Made by a program: the position numbers and the translations under genes. From Bombyx mori (lineage: Eukaryota; Arthropoda; Insecta; Lepidoptera; Bombycidae), in the NCBI RefSeq assembly GCF_030269925.1, contig NC_085118.1, positions 14,090,001-14,154,000 on the forward strand: a stretch of DNA of 64,000 nt, read 5' to 3'. The notes below the pieces were generated by a model that was given only the letters and a program-made list of their open reading frames with translations, did no database searches and was not told where the DNA came from. This document shows, piece by piece, positions 58,353-64,000 of the stretch. Position 1 is the first letter of the stretch; each line of letters opens with the position of its first letter.

Positions 58353-59255
58353 GAAACTACCTACGCACACGCACACACACTCTCTTTTAATAATGAACTG
58401 GAGGTTTGGCGTATTGTGGGCCGGCACGCGTGGATCTCTTTAAAAGAGACCGCGTAGTATCTCGTCACGAATTAGGCGCGGTAACTCCATCAAATCTTTG
58501 GTCAACCCATACCGTGGGTCTCGAAGGCCAAGTACTAAGACGTCTCCCTCGACAAAGGATGACATTCATTCTCTACATTAAGTCAGTACGCGATAGAGCC
58601 CGGTCCCTACTCGGTCGACTCTACTCCATGATCTGCAAACGAAGAAAATTGTCCTTAGTAACAAGGCTATGACCTATGCCAGTGTAGTGTTCGCGTAATG
58701 TTCGCTCACGCGGCCAGCAAGCAAATAAACTCTTTCCAAGCCATCAAATCCCGTTTCTACAGGTTAGCAGTCGGAGCACCGTGACACGTGAAAGTGTCAA
58801 CCTTTATGACGATCTAAATTAGGACCGATACTTAATTATCTTACGGTAGCGTCAGAAGACATTTCGATAAGGCGGCACGACACGGTGACCTTCTTATCGT
58901 GGCCGCCCTTAATTACATATCCGACCTAGACGACGAGACAACCAAAGCTGTCATCGCTCGAAAAACGTCTTATCGAATCTCCGCATCCACCATTCGGTGC
59001 TTTAAGATTTTCAACCACCGATCACCGTCCTCGTCGATTACGACGAAGAGATCAACGAGCGAACTAACCCATAAACACAGCCCACGGAGGTTCTTGCCGG
59101 ATCGTCTTAATGGGTCGCGATTCCGATCCGTTGGTACATTCTGCGAAGCACTGCTCTTGTTAGGGCTAGTGTTAACAATTTCTCTCAGGTTGAGTCCGTG
59201 AACTCACCTATCCGTCCGCGCGGAGCTGTAATAGTCCCTTAGGCTACCAGCTAAT
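58353..59255 (+). pseudogene. LINE-2: decayed jockey-like LINE, ORF2 C-terminus and 3' UTR
   Basis: Plus-strand translation gives MTFILYIKSVRDRARSLLGR, LYSMICKRRKLSL and, after a frame break, TYASVVFA, FYRLAVGAP and VAALNYISDLD. These are the order and motifs of a jockey-clade ORF2 C-terminus. It continues directly into the repeat that starts cccacggaggttcttgccgg and ends at taatagg near 59255. Stops and frameshifts make it dead. Confidence 0.75.
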
Positions 59256-59466
59256 AGGCATCGGGTCGGTACCACTCCACTGTCTATTCCCGCTGTGATA
59301 CGGTAATGCGTTTCGGTTTGAAAAATCATCCATTACACTAACAAACTGAGGCTTAAAGCTTATATCTCAGGATAGGTAGCGGAATTTGCATTGTTGATAT
59401 CTGTGGACTCCGGCAATTATTTAACATCAGCTCTAAGCTCATCCACCAGTCTTAGCAATAATAAAA
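59256..59466 (+). mobile_element. Diverged Bm1 SINE
   Basis: cgggtcggtaccactccact, ggtaatgcgtttcggtttga and ccagtcttagcaataataaa are recognisable. It sits at the end of the LINE-2 copy. Confidence 0.65.
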
Positions 59467-59507
59467 CAAAACCATCAAATTTTAATCTATTTATATTATT
59501 ATCTTTA

Positions 59508-59788
59508 TCTATATATATAAAAATGAATTGCTGTTCGTTAGTCTCGCTAAAACTCGAGAACGGGTGGACCGATTTAGCTAATTTTGGTCTTAAATTATTT
59601 GTGGAAGTCCAGAGAAGGTTTAAAAGGTAGAAAAATATGAAAATGCTCGGAATTAAATAAAAATAAAGATTTTGTTTTTCCTTTGATGTGTCCCCCGTCG
59701 GACGGATTCCTTTGGTTTGTTTTTAGTTTATTTTATACAAAAGTTTAGGTCTTTTATTTATCGATTGAGGCACTACGAAGTCTGCTAG
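59508..59788 (+). mobile_element. Helitron family H3, altered 3' end
   Basis: It starts tctatatatataaaaatgaa and reaches cgaagtctgctag. The gggtcag of the usual 3' end is deleted, leaving a CTAG end. Confidence 0.65.
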
Positions 59789-60039
59789 TATAAAATAAGC
59801 TAGTATAAAATAAAATGTACCTAATCAATGTCTCTAAAAGACAATTACTCCGACGGTGAATCAACCGCGACCCCGTGGTACATACAATAGCTAACAACAA
59901 CGTTATTCCTCAATTTATGCTTCGGCAGGTTTTTGAAATCTACGTGCAACCTATCACTGAATAGTTTCCGAAAAAGAAAGACAAAATCAACTTATATTTA
60001 TTTCGGTTTTCGCGAATCGTAGACATAGGTAATTAAATG

Positions 60040-60491
60040 GTCGCATCGCTCAACACGAATGCACCGGGCGTCTTATCTCTTAGGCCACGACGACTTCATA
60101 ATACGATGCAACTTTGTTCGAATGCCAGGCTGGTACCAATTTTTCTAATGAATTACGTACTCAACAAATATTCACGATTGACTTCCACGGTGAAGGAATA
60201 TCATCGTGTAATAAAAGTGAAACCCGCAAAATTATAATTTGCGTTGTTACTGGTGGTAGGACCTCTTGTGAGTCCGCGCGGGTAGGTACCACCGCCCTGC
60301 TTATTTCTGCCGTGAAGCGGTAATGCGTTTTGGTTTGAAGGGTGGGGCAGCCGTTGTAACTATACTGAGATCTTAGAACTTATATCTCAAGGTGGGTGGC
60401 GCATTTACGTTGTAGATGTCCATGGGCTCCAGTAACCACTTAACACCAGGTGGGCTGTGAGCTCGTCCAGCCATCTAAACAATAAAAAAAA
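60040..60491 (+). mobile_element. Rearranged Bm1: inverted head joined to a forward body
   Basis: 60040-60097 is a minus-strand head fragment (gcatcgctcaacacgaatgc to ttaggccacgacgactt). From 60129 a plus-strand body runs from aggctggtaccaatttttct to ctaaacaataaaaaaaag. Confidence 0.8.
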
Positions 60492-60620
60492 GTCGACCTT
60501 TCGATGAAAACTGTAAAGTATTTGAAACGTCGGTAATAAAAAGTAAAATTACTTTTAATTAGGTAGTAATGCTTAGTGCTGTCTCTTGTATTGGCTGAAT
60601 AAAGGAATAAAGGGATTTTT

Positions 60621-60722
60621 CGGTAGGCAGCGGCTTGGCTTGTTGAAGTCCATGGACGACGGTAACCACTCACCATTAGGTGGGCCGTATGAACGACTGC
60701 CTACAAAGGCAATAAAAAAAGG
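60621..60722 (+). mobile_element. LINE-1 tail
   Basis: cggtaggcagcggcttggct to caaaggcaataaaaaaagg, with a small deletion after ggctt. Confidence 0.8.
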
Positions 60723-62707
60723 GTGCGTGTACATAAGTACGCGCGTAAGAAGTTATAGTTTATTTTTATTAAATTTATTTCTTCTTTTTTTAATGTTAAA
60801 TAATTAATAATAAATATTTAACGTTAATAATTTAATAATATTTAGTATGAATTATATTAAATAATAATTTTGTCATTTATATTACTAAAAAATGAATGCT
60901 AATAACACTTTTTTTTACGAGTGTACATGCGCGAAAGTTCACCTGCGGCTTTATTCAGACTCGCCAAGTTACGTCGGTCGTATTGTAATGAGCGATTTAG
61001 TGGACAACTTCATTCTGTTAATTAGGTGTCACGGTGCGCGCGCATCGTAAAATTTCACTCTCATCAATTTTTCATAACGCGCCTTAAGAAGTATAACTTC
61101 AAAAATTTACCGTTAACCCCACTAGTACCGTCCGCCGAACTATTTACTATTAAATACCAAATGTAGACATTATTTTTAGTGTAAGATACTTTTACATTAT
61201 TAAAAAGTTGCTAGCAGTAAAAATAAGCACAGTAGTTCCATGATCACTACTAGGATACTATTATTATACTAAATGGATTGATTATCAAATTTATCGCTAC
61301 TTATTTATTTTATAAAGTATACTTTTGAACTTCTAGCTTTAATAAACTATATTTCGTCTTTCATACCTACATATATATGAAAGAGTTTAATTAAAATTCT
61401 AGTCATCTACTTGTCTTGCCAGTCCCATACCATGGATTGTAGATTGCAACGTTTTATAGAGGAAGGTTAGTGAAAATCAGTAGTTATAGTGCGAGGTTAA
61501 TTTAGTTGCATTCCCAAACCACTGATTGAAAAGTCGCACAGCCTGTTATCACATTAGGCCCATGACACATTATCGAAAAATGGACGTATAACAATTCGTA
61601 ACACTACTAAAGAGTTACAATGAAATTATCCATGTAATTCAAATACAATAGGTATGGTAATCATTGTTTTCAATTTAGACTGATAACTATTCAATAACGC
61701 CGAATGCTTGCGGGTGCTTCATGGTTGGACCTATTTTAATATCTGAACAGTTGACATCCAAAATTGTCCTTGTATCAATTTGATAACCCACTATCAACTT
61801 TTTTTTTCATCTAAAAAGGCCAAGTTTTGTTTCGTTGCTGACTATATTAAGTGAAGTTCACACGTGCGAAGAGGCAGGGAATAAATCATTTAGTTTGTTT
61901 ACGGTAGCTGCACGCACGTCTTTTTGTGCGGCTGCTTTTAACGCGAATAAATAAATAAACTTTGTTGTTTTAAAAGTGAATGATGTTAGTATTAAAATTG
62001 AATTTGATTAATTTCTTAGTGGTTTTAAGTAAGTATTAACATTCTTTGTGTCTAATTTCTGTTATTTGATCTGTTCTTTAAGTGTTTATTGAAAATACGA
62101 TATAATTATTTAAAACTAATTTTACGGTTTCCGTCGTCCGTGAGCACGAAAACAGTAAAGTATTTGAAACGTCGAAAAAAATAATATAACGGCATTAAAA
62201 AACACGGGATTAAACCGTAAAAGTAATATTAATTATCTCTACTATTCACATAATATAGATGAAAATACGAGTGCTTTAATAAAAATAAAAATTGTAATTA
62301 CTACGTGGATTCGGTAATTTTTCATATTTTTTATAAATTTAAATATATTTAAAATTCCGCTCTAAACTATTCATAAAATTGCCATTTAAAAAATAAATAT
62401 AATATTCTGTAGGTATGTAAATCGCTAAGTAAAAATTTATTGTAATAAAATTTATAAATGTTTTCATTGACAACAACTTTCGATTCGAAACATCAAAATA
62501 TTTTGTAAATTTTAAGATTTGTTCAATTTATATCTTCCAAGAAATACCTAATTCGCAGAATTTCGTTTTTTTTTTCTTTTTTTTTTCAAATCTATATTTC
62601 AGTAAAGAAACCATACGATTATTAATTTTTTTTTTTCAATATTGATTCTGATTCCACGCTTCAGATATTGGGACATAACAACGTCTAAATGAACAATAAT
62701 TTTTCAG

Positions 62708-62753
62708 ATTTAACTAAATTGATAGAAGCAGCATGGCTAAGATGTTACAAAGG
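62708..62753 (+). CDS. Possible first coding exon of the next gene downstream
   Basis: A short segment lies between acceptor taatttttcag and donor gtaagt. It contains a start codon at 62733 followed by MAKMLQR, ending in phase 0. A plausible non-coding first exon lies around 61850-62027, ending in a gtaagt-like donor (ttttaagtaagtatt). No downstream exon is visible before the LINE copy at the window edge, so this rests on splice-site consensus alone. Confidence 0.3.
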
Positions 62754-63147
62754 GTAAGTTTCCTTTTATCTGCTCTAGAGAAGACATTGACAGAATCAAT
62801 AAGGTAAAAGCACCTATTACGGAGGTATTTCGCAAAATTTGAAAGTAAGAAAAAAAAATAAGCATTTGTAAGTATTTCTAAAGATGGAAAAAATTTTCAT
62901 CGTCAAAAATGGAATTTAAATTTCGTATTACTTTTGAGTCTATGTTTCTTTTCTAGAAATTACTTATTTAAAAAAATGTTTTAAATAGCCGGGTCGATTT
63001 TCCCTAATACGGAGGTATGACTGAGGTCAGAGCCTATTACTGCGGTAGACGGTTCCTAATACAGAGGGTCAGAAATTATATTTATTAAGTTCCGAACATA
63101 TAATATTTATTAAGTAAATAATATAAATGTGAAGAAGTTAAATTGTA

Positions 63148-63149
<2 letters not shown>

Positions 63150-63181
<32 letters not shown>

Positions 63182-64000
63182 TGCCTTTGTAGGCAGACGA
63201 GCCTACGGCCCACCTGATGGTAAGTGGTCACCGTCGCTCATGGACGTCAGCAATGCCAGGGGCAGAGCCAAGCCGCTGCCTACCATAAAGAACTCTCCGC
63301 AAGCCTCGTTTGAAGAAGGACATGTCATAGCGCTCGGAAAACACCGTGGAGGGGAGTTCATTCCAAAGCCGGATGGTACGTGGCAAAAAAGATCTTTGGA
63401 AACGCACTGTCGATGAACGCAGCGGTTCCAGATAATATGGATGAACTCTGCTCCGATGGCGGGAGGTGCGATGATAAAAAGGAGATGAAGGAATCATCTC
63501 GAATAATTCCTCAGAGCATTCCCCATGGACCATGCGGTATAAAACACAGAGAGAACCGAAGTCCCTCCGTAGACCCAGAGGTTCCAAGCGATCCGCGAGA
63601 GCAGGACTATCGACCATCCGAACAGCCCGTTTCTGTATGGAGTCAAATGGAAGTAGCTGGTATTTGGGAGCCCCGGCCCAGAGGTGAGAGCAGTACTCCA
63701 CGCGAGGTCGGACCTGCGCTTTATAAAGCGCAAGTCTCTGTCCAGGCGTGAAATACCGCTTCGCTCTGTTGAGAACTCCCAACATTTTAGAGGCCAATTT
63801 GGCTTTACCTTCCAAATGACTCCGAAACTGGACATCGCTCGAAATATCGACCCCCAGAATCCCGATACTCGCGGAAAGCTGCAGGGATACTCCTTGAAAT
63901 TCCGGCGCCATGACAAAAGGGTCCTTCTTCGCAGTGAACGCGCAAACCTGTGTCTTCAATGGGTTGAACTGAACTGAATTCAGTTCACCCCACTTGGAGA
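63150..64000 (-). pseudogene. LINE-1: non-LTR retrotransposon ORF2 C-terminus and 3' tail, cut by window edge
   Basis: Read on the minus strand, the copy enters from the right edge. It encodes about 243 residues including GILGVDISSDVQFRSHLEGK, QVRPRVEYCSHLWAGAPKYQ and SFLPRTIRLWNELPSTVFSE, and ends in a short 3' UTR plus a poly-T run on the plus strand (63150-63180). This is the C-terminal region after RT in a jockey/CR1-like LINE common in Bombyx. Its 3' end is the source of the many LINE-1 tails in the window. Confidence 0.88.

Larger units (their letters stand above)
55789..63149. other. Region downstream of nompC
   Basis: It contains LINE-2, Helitron H3, Bm1 and LINE-1 pieces and a possible next-gene start at 62708. 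55790-56260, 56830-58100, 59800-60035 and 60725-62700 show no recognised repeat. The last block is extremely AT-rich apart from a CpG-bearing patch at 60920-61060 and around 61860-61950. Confidence 0.55.

Noticed and set aside
63380..63977. Plus-strand proteins at the right edge
   Set aside because: They are antisense frames of the minus-strand LINE-1 ORF2.
1..64000. CRISPR array, operon or other prokaryotic system
   Set aside because: No regularly spaced direct repeats. Introns, SINEs and LINEs show eukaryotic nuclear DNA.

Overview
The window is insect genomic DNA, very probably from the silkworm genus Bombyx. The strongest clue is about 27 copies of a tRNA-derived SINE that I recognise as Bm1, the characteristic Bombyx SINE. 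It sits among several LINE families, small Helitrons, a foldback element, mariner remnants and a solo LTR. The DNA is AT-rich, with long introns and short exons.

The main occupant is one large plus-strand gene, the orthologue of Drosophila nompC (TRPN1), a mechanosensory TRP channel with a long ankyrin-repeat spring. I could trace 18 constitutive coding exons from 17296 to a stop at 55594. Every junction keeps the reading frame and joins gt..ag introns. The joined product from the first visible exon is about 1,601 residues. The N-terminal ~130 residues expected from the fly protein are not visible and probably lie left of the window, or in a small exon I did not recognise. Exons at 17.3, 27.2, 29.0, 31.3, 32.4, 33.3, 41.8, 44.7, 46.0, 46.3, 47.6 and 48.0 kb encode ankyrin repeats. 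Exons at 48.6-49.5 kb encode the linker and the membrane helices through S5. Exons at 50.6-51.1 kb encode pore and S6. Exons at 53.1, 54.9 and 55.4 kb encode the TRP helix and C-terminus.

Three features suggest nompC makes several channel types. (1) Two tandem, homologous pore-S6 exons (50620-50831 and 50870-51090) have identical splice phases and lie only 38 bp apart, too close to be spliced to each other. This looks like a mutually exclusive pair that swaps the selectivity filter and gate. (2) A symmetric 93-bp cassette exon (49664-49756) could add 31 residues between S5 and the pore. (3) An open frame starting at 31105, behind an in-frame stop and a CpG-rich stretch, reads straight into the fourth ankyrin exon. 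It would give an N-terminally shortened channel with a charged helical leader in place of the first ankyrin repeats.

A complete three-exon carboxylesterase gene (35641-38190, 545 residues) is nested on the same strand inside the 8.3-kb nompC intron between 33468 and 41802. It keeps a plausible Ser-Glu-His triad but has an unusual nucleophile elbow (GHSYG) and oxyanion loop (YGG).

The rest is introns and intergenic DNA filled with mobile elements. From 1 to 17.3 kb there is repeat-rich sequence with a truncated LINE RT at 5.2-6.4 kb and a large palindrome at 10.8-11.7 kb. From 17.4 to 55 kb nearly every intron holds Bm1 or LINE tails. From 55.8 to 64 kb lies the nompC downstream region, with a decayed jockey-like LINE (58.35-59.26 kb), a Helitron and Bm1. 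There is a possible first coding exon of the next gene near 62.7 kb, and a minus-strand LINE ORF2 end at 63.15-64 kb. Repeat families are called LINE-1 (63.2-kb type), LINE-2 (58.4-kb type) and LINE-3 (5.4-kb type) in this annotation.
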